A DNA stretch of 64,000 nt from Phycisphaerae bacterium (GTDB taxonomy: Bacteria; Planctomycetota; Phycisphaerae; Phycisphaerales; UBA1924): positions 124,001 through 188,000 of the forward strand of contig JAUILU010000003.1 of NCBI GenBank assembly GCA_030432905.1, given 5' to 3'. The notes under the pieces are model-generated. The model ran no database searches. It saw only the letters and a list, made by a program, of their open reading frames with translations, and had not been told where the DNA came from. Made by a program: the position numbers and the translations under genes. Shown in pieces: positions 56,027 to 64,000 of this stretch (positions are counted from its first letter, which is position 1; the number at the start of each line of letters is the position of its first letter).

Positions 56027-56056
56027 CGAATCCGCCAGAGCGTGTACCATGTTCGC

Positions 56057-56593
56057 ATGGACGATGTGTACAAGCCCAACCACCTCGGCAAGATCCTGAT
56101 CATCGGGGGCCTTGTCGCGCTGCTCGCCTCGTTCGGTCTGGGTGGCTTCATGCTTGTGCGCGGAGCCGCCAAGGTGTACACGACCATCGAAGCCGAGGGC
56201 GCACACACTCTCACCGTGCCGAACGCCGGCGAGTACGTCCTCGTCCGTGATGCGCAGATCCAGCCGAACGACCGGGGCATCTCTGTCTCATCAACAGACC
56301 CGGCGGTCTCGTTCACGCCCGACGAACAGCAGCGCTGGATCGTCATCGGTGAGCAGCGTTACCTGATCCTCGGTCTGCTCGAAGTCCCCGAAGCGGGCGA
56401 TGTCAACGTCGAAATCTCAGCCGACGCCTACCCAATCACTCTGCGGAATGAGCCCATGGCGATGACCCGGCGAGTGGTGACGCTCTTTGCGTTCCTGCTC
56501 ATCATCCCGATCGTGACCGTGGTTATTGGCATCGTGGTTGCAATACGGAACACGAACAAACGCAACCGCTTCATCATGAATCAGATGGTTTAA
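56057..56593 (+). CDS. Hypothetical membrane protein with two helices
   Basis: 178 residues from the ATG at 56057, 30 bases after the E2 stop. A membrane helix at ~11-34 (KILIIGGLVALLASFGLGGFML) is followed by a ~105-residue extracytoplasmic beta-like domain (EGAHTLTVPNAGEYVLVRD, LILGLLEVPEAGDVNVEIS), then a second helix (~140-165; VTLFAFLLIIPIVTVVIGIVVAI) and a basic tail (RNTNKRNR). I know no family. Possibly cotranscribed with the pdh genes. Confidence 0.68.
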   Translation: MDDVYKPNHLGKILIIGGLVALLASFGLGGFMLVRGAAKVYTTIEAEGAHTLTVPNAGEYVLVRDAQIQPNDRGISVSSTDPAVSFTPDEQQRWIVIGEQRYLILGLLEVPEAGDVNVEISADAYPITLRNEPMAMTRRVVTLFAFLLIIPIVTVVIGIVVAIRNTNKRNRFIMNQMV

Positions 56594-56641
56594 CGCAGAT
56601 TTGGGAAGAAAACGACCCCGATATCGGATCTACTGTGTGAT

Positions 56642-57109
56642 ATGGCACGCGAACGAGACAATCTGAGATTCAGAAGTCACCCGGGCGACCCCGCGCGCCG
56701 CGTTCCCAGCGGCGGCTCGTACCAGCCCGACAAACTCGCCTACGACATCCCCGACGACCTGCCGGGCCTGCCCATCGAAGAAACCGACGGCGGCAAGCTC
56801 GCCAAACGGCTGAGCATCGCGTTCGTTCTGATCGCCATCACCGCGATCGTGAACTTCGTCGTGCTCCGCAGATGGAACGTGGACCTGCCGCCCGAAATCC
56901 TGTTCGGCGCGTTCGGCGTAATCGCGATCGCAAGCATCCTGCCCTCGTTCGAGTCGAAGCCGGATTCAGAAGATGACTACGACTCCGAAGCCAGCGAGGG
57001 CTGCGCGATCGGCTGCTGCCAGGGCCCGCGCCCGATCGGCGAGCTCTCGCGTAAGGCGGCCCAGCGTCGCGATCAGCTCCGCCTGCCCAGGCGTCACCCC
57101 AAGTCGTAA
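56642..57109 (+). CDS. Hypothetical small membrane protein
   Basis: 155 residues. A basic, Pro-rich start, two helices (~57-78, LSIAFVLIAITAIVNFVVL; ~88-105, ILFGAFGVIAIASIL), then an acidic stretch (DSEDDYDSEASE), a CAIGCCQGP cysteine motif and a basic end (RRDQLRLPRRHP). Cys-rich segment may bind metal or form a lipid attachment site. Its end overlaps the sulfotransferase gene end by 16 bases in convergent orientation. Confidence 0.65.
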   Translation: MARERDNLRFRSHPGDPARRVPSGGSYQPDKLAYDIPDDLPGLPIEETDGGKLAKRLSIAFVLIAITAIVNFVVLRRWNVDLPPEILFGAFGVIAIASILPSFESKPDSEDDYDSEASEGCAIGCCQGPRPIGELSRKAAQRRDQLRLPRRHPKS

Positions 57110-58020
57110 CCCATCGATTTCAGATCAAACCCGGTTAGCGCAGCGGTTCGTTTGTTGCTGTCGGTGTAGTAACCCTGCACGCGCTGCTCGATCGTTACTT
57201 TCCACCGGCTGGTCGTGCCGTTCGACCACCCCTTCGGCACGAAGCGATCGAACCACCAGTAGAACCGACGCATGAACTTCAGACGCCACGACTGGTCGGA
57301 ACCGAGCGGGTTGGGGCGGGAGAACCGATTGGTAATGGTCGAGAGCCTCGTCGCCAGCGGCGAGAGCCCCGCGTTCTCGGATTCCATGCTCGGCTCAATC
57401 GACGCATCCGCGCCGGTAAAAGCGAGCAGTCTCTGCATGTAGTCTGTCGGGTCGCTCCGCATCAACTCCAGCGGCAGCACGCACACCCTGTCCTCGCCGA
57501 GCCGATTGCGCAGGTGCTCGATCATCCGGTCGTAGAGCAGGTACTCGGGCCGAATCGTGGACTTCCAGCCGACCGGCTCGTTGCCCGTCCCGATCATCTG
57601 TGTGAGCGAGTACGTCCCGCCCGAGCGGATTGCCTGGCGGTACAGCGCAAGCAGCATGCCCCGCTGCTCGCGGATGGTTAAGAGCAGCTTGAACTCGCCG
57701 AACGTTTCAACGAGGCGATCGAGGACGTCCGTGAAGTAGTACCCACCGAACGACGGATCAGAGCTGAGCCGTTCCTGCGAGATCACCGGCACGAGGTTGT
57801 TGGCCTTCGCCTCGGCGAGCAGGGGCTCAAAGCGTGCCCTTGCGGTGTCGGCATCAAACGCAAGAGGGTCCACGGTAATAAACGCGTCGGTCGCGTCGTT
57901 GCTCTGGCCGTTGCCTGTGGAGACAAACCCCATCTTGGCATCCGAGAACACCCGGCGCTGAAGCCAGGTCGTGCCCGTCTTGTGCAGCCCGATATGGATG
58001 ACCAGTTGCTTCTCTGACAT
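57094..58020 (-). CDS. Sulfotransferase-family protein
   Basis: 308 residues from the ATG at 58020, 6 bases after GGAGCGG; a further 10 upstream codons seem unlikely. The P-loop-like PAPS-binding motif is HIGLHKTGTTWLQ (Gly11 to Gln22). REQRGMLLALYRQAIRS near residue 120-140 fits the 3'-phosphate-binding Ser/Arg region of sulfotransferases. It would move sulfate from PAPS to a sugar or protein Tyr/hydroxyl group. Sulfated surface glycans are plausible in a marine planctomycete. It lies 75 bases downstream of the small membrane protein gene that is coupled to prfB. Confidence 0.78.
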   Translation of the reverse strand: MSEKQLVIHIGLHKTGTTWLQRRVFSDAKMGFVSTGNGQSNDATDAFITVDPLAFDADTARARFEPLLAEAKANNLVPVISQERLSSDPSFGGYYFTDVLDRLVETFGEFKLLLTIREQRGMLLALYRQAIRSGGTYSLTQMIGTGNEPVGWKSTIRPEYLLYDRMIEHLRNRLGEDRVCVLPLELMRSDPTDYMQRLLAFTGADASIEPSMESENAGLSPLATRLSTITNRFSRPNPLGSDQSWRLKFMRRFYWWFDRFVPKGWSNGTTSRWKVTIEQRVQGYYTDSNKRTAALTGFDLKSMGYDLG

Positions 58021-58095
58021 GCCCCGCTCCGTCAGGTGTACTGGACTCATATCGGCAAGTCGGAGGCGAGAGTATCAAGCCGTCACGAAAGAATC

Positions 58096-58440
58096 TCAGC
58101 GGCCCGGACTCTCAAACAAGCCCTTCCAGAGAAGGTGGTGCTGCGCGACGACCACTCCGATGCATAGCGCAAACCACAGCCCGACCCTAAAGCTCGCAAA
58201 CACCATCCCGAGCGCGTAACCCGAACCGGCCTGGCTCTCGCGGTGCTTGTACAGAAACTCGCAGTAGAATCGGAACTTCTCGCGCGAGAAGAACACCGCG
58301 TAAATCAGCAACCAGTACACCGGAAAGTTGCAGACAACCACCAGCGTCCAGTACCACCACGGGTAAGGCTTGAGCATGTCCGAGAGCACATGAGCGCCCT
58401 CGTTGAACTCATACCCGCGCTGAGCCAACTCAGCGATCAC
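58096..58440 (-). CDS. Hypothetical small membrane protein coupled to prfB
   Basis: 114 residues from a GTG that overlaps the prfB stop (GTGA). Two or three hydrophobic segments (PWWYWTLVVVCNFPVYWLLIYAVFF and VFASFRVGLWFALCIGVVVA) with basic/aromatic loops (EKFRFYCEFLYKHRES). No family recognised. The overlap indicates translation with prfB. Confidence 0.65.
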   Translation of the reverse strand: MIAELAQRGYEFNEGAHVLSDMLKPYPWWYWTLVVVCNFPVYWLLIYAVFFSREKFRFYCEFLYKHRESQAGSGYALGMVFASFRVGLWFALCIGVVVAQHHLLWKGLFESPGR

Positions 58441-59565
58441 TCCCGCTCGGAACGCCGGCGCCGAAGCTCGGCGTCGATGAATCCCTGAAGATCACCATCG
58501 AGCACGGTCTGCGGGTTGCCGACCTCGTAGTTCGTGCGGTGATCTTTCACGCGGTTGTCGTAGATGACGTACGAGCGGATCTGTGCGCCCCAGCCGCGGT
58601 GCTCGAGCTTGCCGCCCGAGGCCTCGGCGATCTCAGCCTCGCGCTTCTCTTCCTCGATCTGCTCGAGCTTGGCGATCAGCAGCCCCTCGGCCTGCTTGCG
58701 GTTCTGGATCTGCTCACGGTGCGTGCTCGCGACGACCATGATGCCTGTGGGTTTGTGAACAAGGCGGATCGCGCTCGCGACCTTGTTGACGTTCTGGCCG
58801 CCCGGGCCGCTGGAGCGTGCGAAAGCAGTCACTTCGAGATCCTTGTCCGGGATCACCATGTCGCCAGTTGCTTCGAACTCGGGCGTCACCTCAACGGTCG
58901 CGAAGCTGGTCTGCCTCTTGCCCTGCGCGTTGAACGGGCTGACACGCGCAAGCCGGTGCGTGCCACGTTCGCAGTTGAGATACCCGAACGCGTACGGCCC
59001 CTTGATGTGCAGCGTGACGTTGTCGATGCCGACTTCGGTGCCGTAGCTCTTCGAGACTTCCTCGATATTCCATCCCTGCTTCTCGAAGAAGCACAGGTAC
59101 ATGCGAAAGAGCATCTCGGTCCAGTCGTTGGCCTCGGTGCCGCCGTCGCCGGCGCTGATCGTAAAGAAGCAGTCGCGGTGATCGTGCTTGCCGGATAAGA
59201 GCGACTGGAGTTCGATCTTCTCCATCTTCTCGGTGAGATCGAACAGCGAGTTGTCCGCCTCGACGAGCAGGTCGTCGTCGTTGTCCTCGCGGGCCATCTC
59301 GTAGGCGACCTTTGCGTCGTCGAGTTCTTCGATGACACCCCCGAGAGGGTCGGTCTGCGCTTTGATGAGCTTGAGCTCCGAGACAACCTTCTGGGCCGCG
59401 GTCTGGTTATCCCAGAAATCCGTGGCACCCATCTTGTCGTTGAGTTCTACGATCTTCTTGAGTTTGGTGTCGTAGTTAAAGAGAGTCGCGGATCGTCAAA
59501 ATCCGCGCCTCGAGGTCATCGATGACCGACTGATGCGTCTGAAAATGTAGTGTGTTCTCGTCCAT
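58437..59565 (-). CDS. prfB: Peptide chain release factor 2, expressed by +1 frameshift
   Basis: 375 residues if read as 59565-59479 joined to 59477-58437. The first 29 codons end at CTT-TAA-C; skipping one T continues as LNYDTKLKKIVELNDKMGATDFWDNQ, which aligns with the LDYDAKK...VW region after the frameshift in E. coli RF2. The main part has the SPFNAQGKRQTS region with the SPF-type stop-recognition tripeptide and the catalytic GPGGQNVNK. It ends translation at UGA and UAA. Downstream is a coupled small gene. Without frameshifting only a 29-residue peptide would be made. Confidence 0.9.
59475..59507 (-). promoter_or_regulatory. Programmed frameshift site of prfB with upstream hairpin
   Basis: Read on the minus strand: a hairpin CGCGGAT-TTTGACG-ATCCGCG (59507-59487, perfect 7-bp stem) is followed after 5 bases (ACTCT) by the slippery CTT (59481-59479) and the stop TAA (59478-59476). 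The usual AGGGGG Shine-Dalgarno-like sequence is absent in the 20 bases before CTT. UAA instead of UGA at this site is unusual. Frame assignment is direct from sequence; the role of the hairpin is inferred. Confidence 0.75.
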
Positions 59566-59598
59566 GGCACTGAGTGTAGCCGCTACGCTGGTAAGACG

Positions 59599-59937
59599 AT
59601 GCCCGGGCTCCTCAACATCCAGACCGCGCCGACCGAGGTCAGCCCCGAGCAGCCCATCGCCGCCCTGCTTCTGATCTTCGTTGTGATCGTCCTGACAAGC
59701 GGCGTGCTCGCCTTGCTGCTCATCGTCCGGTCCAGACTCCGCCGGAGCATCCCGAAGAAAGCCGAGCCCAAGCCGGAGCAACTCGACGCCTGGCAGGAGT
59801 CGGGCAAGCGGATGCCCACCCCGCCCTCAGAAGACGACGGCCAAGACCCGGATGACGAAGAAGACGACGATGATGACGACGACGGCGAACCGACGCCGCC
59901 CGTGCCCATCTCGCCGGAAACCGCAGCGACTGTGTGA
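59599..59937 (+). CDS. Hypothetical single-helix membrane protein with acidic tail
   Basis: 112 residues. One membrane helix (~21-43; IAALLLIFVVIVLTSGVLALLLIV) followed by a basic RSRLRRSIPKK stop-transfer, then a Pro-rich and strongly acidic tail (about 82-97; DDEEDDDDDDD). No enzyme motif. It lies head-to-head with prfB across ~33 bases, so the two promoters overlap. Confidence 0.6.
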   Translation: MPGLLNIQTAPTEVSPEQPIAALLLIFVVIVLTSGVLALLLIVRSRLRRSIPKKAEPKPEQLDAWQESGKRMPTPPSEDDGQDPDDEEDDDDDDDGEPTPPVPISPETAATV

Positions 59938-59943
59938 ACTGGC

Positions 59944-60975
59944 TTAGCCCTCGCCGAGCCTGTCCGCAAGGTCGCGGGCCTGCGGATGCCCGAGCATCGA
60001 CGCACGCTTTGCGAGTTCAAGAGCTTTGTCCCCGTCGCCGGCGCGTTCGTTCCAGAGCGCGGCTTGGTAGGCAAACTCCGCCACTGACCTGTCGTGGTTC
60101 ATCGCGTCCTCGTAGAGCACGGCCGCGTCGGCAGGCCTGCCAAGTAAGCCGAGGCACGCGCCGCAGATGTCCAGGATCATCGGGTCGTACAACTGCTCGG
60201 GTGGGAGCGCCATCAGTAGCGTGAGGGCTTCTTCCGGCTCGTTCATCCGCCGAAGAACCCGCGACTCAAGAATCCGGTGCGCCAGCTGAGTCGGCTCGGC
60301 GATCCTGGCCTGGCGGATGTACCGAAGGGCCAGCGAAGTGTCGTTTTCGTCGAGCGAGATCTGCGCGAGCATCGCCGCCGCCTCAGCGCGCGTGTCGTCG
60401 AGCTGCATCGACGACAGCAGGCTCGCCTTGGCTTCGCTGGTCATGCCCAGTTGGTGCTGAACTGCACCCAGAAAGAGCGCGATCTCGGCGTTGGTCGGGT
60501 CGGCGGCCCGAGCCATTGAGTAGTGCTCGAGCGCCCGGTCGGGCTGGTCGGTCGCCATCGCGAGCGTGCCCGCGTTGAACTCGGTCATCGCGTCGCGGGG
60601 GCCGATCGCTAGGGCAGCCTGGTACTGCTCGTACGCCAGATCGGTCTTCTCAAGATCCAGCAACACCTCCGCATAAGCAAGCCGGAGCGCCTGATCCTCG
60701 ACGTGCTCCTCGACCGCGGCCCGGAGCACCGCCTCGGCCTTGGTGAACTCCTCGCTGCCCCGGTACGACCGCGCAGCCGACAAAGCCGCCTCGATCGCGT
60801 GGGCCGGGGTGGCCTCGTTGTCACCGACCTGATTGGTGACTTCTGACTTGTAGACCGGCTGGCCCGGGCCGAGCACGAACCACGCCCCCAAGCCCAGGAT
60901 CACAAGCCCCACGAAGAGCAGCAGCCCCGCCGCGAGTTTCTTGGAACCTTCGTTGTTGTTGCTGGTGTCTGTCAT
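59944..60975 (-). CDS. TPR-repeat protein with N-terminal membrane anchor
   Basis: 343 residues. A membrane helix (~14-37; AAGLLLFVGLVILGLGAWFVLG) anchors a soluble domain of TPR repeats: recurring A-x2-Y/L-x-G patterns such as LRLAYAEVLLDLEKTDLAYEQYQAAL (in parts), AMATDQPDRALEHYSMARA and AAMLAQISLDENDTSLALRYIRQA. TPRs mediate protein-protein contacts, so it may organise an envelope complex. It is divergent from valS, with only 36 bases between the starts. Confidence 0.8.
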   Translation of the reverse strand: MTDTSNNNEGSKKLAAGLLLFVGLVILGLGAWFVLGPGQPVYKSEVTNQVGDNEATPAHAIEAALSAARSYRGSEEFTKAEAVLRAAVEEHVEDQALRLAYAEVLLDLEKTDLAYEQYQAALAIGPRDAMTEFNAGTLAMATDQPDRALEHYSMARAADPTNAEIALFLGAVQHQLGMTSEAKASLLSSMQLDDTRAEAAAMLAQISLDENDTSLALRYIRQARIAEPTQLAHRILESRVLRRMNEPEEALTLLMALPPEQLYDPMILDICGACLGLLGRPADAAVLYEDAMNHDRSVAEFAYQAALWNERAGDGDKALELAKRASMLGHPQARDLADRLGEG

Positions 60976-61011
60976 AGACGATGGTATCGGCCCCCATACA
61001 CTGTTGGCTCA

Positions 61012-64000
61012 ATGAGTAACCAAACCACAGCCGAGCTTCCCGCCAAATACGTCCCTGCCGAGCACGAGCCGGCGGTCAGCGCCCGCTGGGACGACGCCGG
61101 CGCCTTCCACGCCGATCCGGGCCGGGTCCTCTCTGGTGAAGCCAAGCCCTACTGCATCATCATCCCGCCGCCCAACGTCACCGCGGCCCTGCACCTCGGG
61201 CACGCGCTCAACAACACCATCCAAGACACGCTCATCCGCTACCACCGGATGCGGGGCTACGAGACCCTCTGGATGCCAGGCACCGACCACGCGGGCATCG
61301 CCACACAGACCGTGGTTGAAAAACGCGTCCTCGCCGAGGAGGGCAAGAAGCGGACCGACTTTGAGCGCGGAGAGTTCGTAGCCAAGATCCAGGCGTTCAA
61401 AGACGAGTACGAGCAGACCATTACCCAGCAGCTCAAGGCCATGGGCTGCAGCTGCGACTGGGACCGCCAGCGGTTCACGATGGACAAGATCTGCGCCAAG
61501 GCGGTCCGCGAGGCGTTCTTCCGCCTCTTCAAAGACGGCCTGATCTACCGCGGCAAACGCCTCGTCAACTGGGACCCGGTCACACAGACCGCGCTCGCCG
61601 ACGACGAGGTCGAGAACGAAGAGATCGAGGGCATCTTCGCGTACCTCCGCTACCCGCTCGTGCACCAGACCGAGCCGGGCAACCACTCGCCCGTGACGTG
61701 GTCGGAGCTTGCCGCCAAGGGCTACCCGGGCGCTTCTGATTTCCCCGAGGACGATCAGGCGTACGTGACCGTCGCCACGACGAGGCCCGAGACGTACCTC
61801 GGCGACACAGCCGTCGCGATGAACAAACGCGACCCACGGTTTGGCCCGCTGCAAGGCTTGTTCGTTGAGTTGCCCTTGGTCGGTCGGGTGATCCCGATCA
61901 TCGAAGACGACTACGTCGTGCTACCGGTTGCTCTGGGCGGCGACGAGAACGACGCCAAGGCCAAGATGGCAACCGGCTTCCTCAAGGTCACCCCCGCGCA
62001 CGACCCCAACGACTGGGAAATCGGCGTGCGTCATTCGCTGCCTGTCATCAACGTCATGGCGCCCGACGCCTCCATCTCGGAGGGCCACGGCTGGGAGGAC
62101 TACGACCCGCACCACGGCGCGCACGTCTACATCGGGCTCAGCCGCGAGGACGCACGGCAGAAGGTGCTCGACGAGTTCAAGGCGCGGAACCTGCTGGAAG
62201 ACGTCAAGCCGCACGTGCACAGCGTGGGCCACAGCTACCGCTCGCACGCGGCGATCGAGCCTTACCTGTCTGACCAGTGGTACGTGAAAGTGACGGATGA
62301 CAAGCTCCGCGGAGCCGCCCTCCGCGCGATGGACGAGGACCAGCGGACAAGCAACCTGCTCCTGCCCCGCGAGAGCAACCAAAGCGACGGCGGCCTCACC
62401 TTCACCCCACCCCGCTACGCCAAAACCTTCGAACAATGGCACGAGAACCTGCGCGACTGGTGCATCAGTCGACAACTCTGGTGGGGGCATCGGATTCCAG
62501 TTTGGTCGCGAACTGGCATGACACAAGCAGAGTATGACGAACTTCAGCTTGTGCTTGAAGTCGGGCCAGAGCCAGAAGATATTGGTCGAGAAGCATGGCG
62601 CAAGATCGAAGAAGAAGGAACGGACTCATTCTCAGTTCACGTCTGCTTGACCGAACAAGATAGTCGAGCCATCTCACATCTTGAAAAATTCGGCTTCGAT
62701 CAAGACCCCGACGTCCTCGACACTTGGTTCTCTTCCGCCCTCTGGCCTATGTCCACAATGGGTTGGCCCGAAGCCGACAAAAACGGCGAGCAGTTCACTG
62801 GCCTGCTCGAAGCCTTCAACCCAAGCTCCGTCCTCACCACCGCGCGAGAGATCATCACCCTCTGGGTCTCGCGCATGGTCATGTTCAACCGCTATCTGCT
62901 CGCGGACGGCGAAACTAAAACCGGCGATGCACAGCTCCCCTTCTCCGACGTCTTCATCCACGCCATGATCCAAGACGGCGAGGGACGCAAGATGTCAAAG
63001 TCCCTCGGCAACGGCGTGGACCCGCTGGATATCATCGAGTCCCACGGCACCGACGCCATGCGCTACACGCTCTGCGAGATGACCACGCAGACGCAGGACG
63101 TCCGCATGCCCGTCGAGAAAGATCCCGAGACCGGCAAGAACACCAGCGCCAAGTTCGACAAGGGGCGGAGCTTCTGCACCAAGCTCTGGAACGCGACGAA
63201 GTTTGTCATCATGATGCTGGGCGAAAAATCGGGCGGCGAGCCCGACTCGGTCAGTGTCAAAGACCTCGACGTCATCGACCGCTGGATGCTCTCGCGTCTG
63301 GCCCGCGCGACGAAGCAGATCGACGAGGCCGTCGGGACGTACCAGTTCAGTGTCTACGCCAACCAGCTGTTCCAGGTGCTCCGCGGCGACTACTGCGACT
63401 GGTACCTCGAAGGCGTCAAGCCGACGCTGGCGACCAAGCCGGGCCAGCGGATCGTGCTCCAGCAGGCACTCGAAGCGATCCTCCGGCTCCTGCACCCGGT
63501 CGCGCCGTTCATCACGGAAACACTCAACGACCCGATCAAGCAGATGCGCATCGGCACAGTGGACGGGCTCGACCTGCCCGAGGGCCGGGACGAGTCGCTC
63601 ATCTGCACCTCCGGCTGGCCCGAGGTGTCCGAGTCGCTGATCGACGAGGACGCGGAGCAGCGGTTCGCGAGGATGCAGTCGCTGGTCGAGGCGATCCGCA
63701 AGGTTCGTGCCCAGCACAAGGTGCCGCCGAGACGCCAGATCGTGCTGCACGCCGACGCCGACATGGTCGCCAGCCTCGGCGGGCTGGGTCAGGTCACCGA
63801 AACCCTCGCGGGCCTCGGGTCGATCACGACAGCAAAGCCAGAGGGCGAGTCGGTGTCGTTCGATTTCGAGTCGATCGAGCTCAAGCTCAGCGACCTCGCC
63901 GACGCGGTAGACCCGGCGGTCGAGCGCGAGCGCATCGAACTCCAGCTCAAAGAACTCGAGGGTTCGATCGGCGCACTCGAGAAGCGCCTTTCCAACCCGG
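61012..64000 (+). CDS. valS: Valyl-tRNA synthetase (5' part; runs off the window end)
   Basis: 996 codons are present and the frame is still open at the end. Start ATG 61012. The HIGH motif is HLGH (PPPNVTAALHLGHALNN), the zinc/editing CP1 region follows, and DVLDTWFSSALWP and the class I KMSKS motif (GRKMSKSLGNG) are present; the anticodon-binding and C-terminal coiled-coil regions start towards the end (RERIELQLKEL). It charges tRNA-Val. A ~190-base part (62505-62700) just before DPDVLDTWF differs in codon use and is about 48% GC (86 of 180 bases counted in 62521-62700), lower than neighbours. C-terminal end lies outside the window. Confidence 0.96.
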   Translation, partial: MSNQTTAELPAKYVPAEHEPAVSARWDDAGAFHADPGRVLSGEAKPYCIIIPPPNVTAALHLGHALNNTIQDTLIRYHRMRGYETLWMPGTDHAGIATQTVVEKRVLAEEGKKRTDFERGEFVAKIQAFKDEYEQTITQQLKAMGCSCDWDRQRFTMDKICAKAVREAFFRLFKDGLIYRGKRLVNWDPVTQTALADDEVENEEIEGIFAYLRYPLVHQTEPGNHSPVTWSELAAKGYPGASDFPEDDQAYVTVATTRPETYLGDTAVAMNKRDPRFGPLQGLFVELPLVGRVIPIIEDDYVVLPVALGGDENDAKAKMATGFLKVTPAHDPNDWEIGVRHSLPVINVMAPDASISEGHGWEDYDPHHGAHVYIGLSREDARQKVLDEFKARNLLEDVKPHVHSVGHSYRSHAAIEPYLSDQWYVKVTDDKLRGAALRAMDEDQRTSNLLLPRESNQSDGGLTFTPPRYAKTFEQWHENLRDWCISRQLWWGHRIPVWSRTGMTQAEYDELQLVLEVGPEPEDIGREAWRKIEEEGTDSFSVHVCLTEQDSRAISHLEKFGFDQDPDVLDTWFSSALWPMSTMGWPEADKNGEQFTGLLEAFNPSSVLTTAREIITLWVSRMVMFNRYLLADGETKTGDAQLPFSDVFIHAMIQDGEGRKMSKSLGNGVDPLDIIESHGTDAMRYTLCEMTTQTQDVRMPVEKDPETGKNTSAKFDKGRSFCTKLWNATKFVIMMLGEKSGGEPDSVSVKDLDVIDRWMLSRLARATKQIDEAVGTYQFSVYANQLFQVLRGDYCDWYLEGVKPTLATKPGQRIVLQQALEAILRLLHPVAPFITETLNDPIKQMRIGTVDGLDLPEGRDESLICTSGWPEVSESLIDEDAEQRFARMQSLVEAIRKVRAQHKVPPRRQIVLHADADMVASLGGLGQVTETLAGLGSITTAKPEGESVSFDFESIELKLSDLADAVDPAVERERIELQLKELEGSIGALEKRLSNP

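Noticed and set aside
54757..56250. 497-codon plus-strand ORF overlapping pdhC in another frame
   Set aside because: Arg-rich frame-shifted translation; the pdhC frame has all lipoyl and catalytic motifs.
58437..59565. prfB as a broken pseudogene
   Set aside because: The interruption lies at the exact position of the known RF2 frameshift, and the sequence on both sides aligns with RF2; a programmed shift is more likely.

Overview
The window looks like chromosomal DNA of a planctomycete of the Phycisphaerae/Phycisphaerales type, probably marine. The reasons are: secreted enzymes ending in 'GC-type' dockerin modules (last residues GCP, PCP or GC), a free-standing type II pseudopilin beside carbohydrate enzymes, an SSS symporter paired with a DUF4212 subunit, many GTG/TTG starts, and GC-rich sequence with 1-4 bp gene overlaps. 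This placement is inference from gene content; no rRNA is present.

Bases 2000-34300 form a large locus for breaking down a uronate-containing polysaccharide, with alginate or a glucuronate-rich polymer as the best guess. Secreted lyases and accessory proteins are a PL6 lyase, a PL5/PL38-type alginate-lyase lipoprotein, a pectate-lyase-like beta-helix protein and an acetylesterase. A GH88-type unsaturated glucuronyl hydrolase, an SDR, D-mannonate dehydratase, two TIM-barrel isomerase-like proteins, two Gfo/Idh oxidoreductases and an aldo/keto reductase could convert the products towards 2-keto-3-deoxygluconate (KDG). KDG kinase and KDPG aldolase would finish the route to pyruvate and glyceraldehyde-3-phosphate. 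The KDG kinase gene is translationally coupled to the complete proton-translocating transhydrogenase (pntAa-pntAb-pntB), which suggests redox balancing of this pathway. Two paralogous LacI regulators and one AraC regulator control the locus, and an SSS symporter coupled to the second LacI gene is the likely importer. Four secreted proteins carry dockerin-like tails, and one of them also has a cohesin-like domain.

Bases 34300-49600 are mostly housekeeping: tRNA-Gly, a DsbD-type thiol reductase, an isolated fliM, then the translation operon nusA-infB-DUF503-rbfA-HhH protein-yebC, followed by a DUF4149 protein, endonuclease III, a LolA-like secreted protein, tRNA-Arg and an MFS transporter.

Bases 49700-64000 hold an S41 tail-specific protease with a clear terminator, the pyruvate dehydrogenase E1alpha-E1beta-E2 operon with a tiny membrane-protein ORF between the E1 genes, several small membrane proteins, a sulfotransferase, prfB (release factor 2), a TPR protein and the 5' part of valS, cut by the window end. 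The prfB gene needs a +1 frameshift at CTT-TAA-C; the stop is UAA rather than the usual UGA, no Shine-Dalgarno-like stimulator is visible, and a 7-bp hairpin sits just upstream instead. No mobile element, CRISPR array or rRNA was seen.
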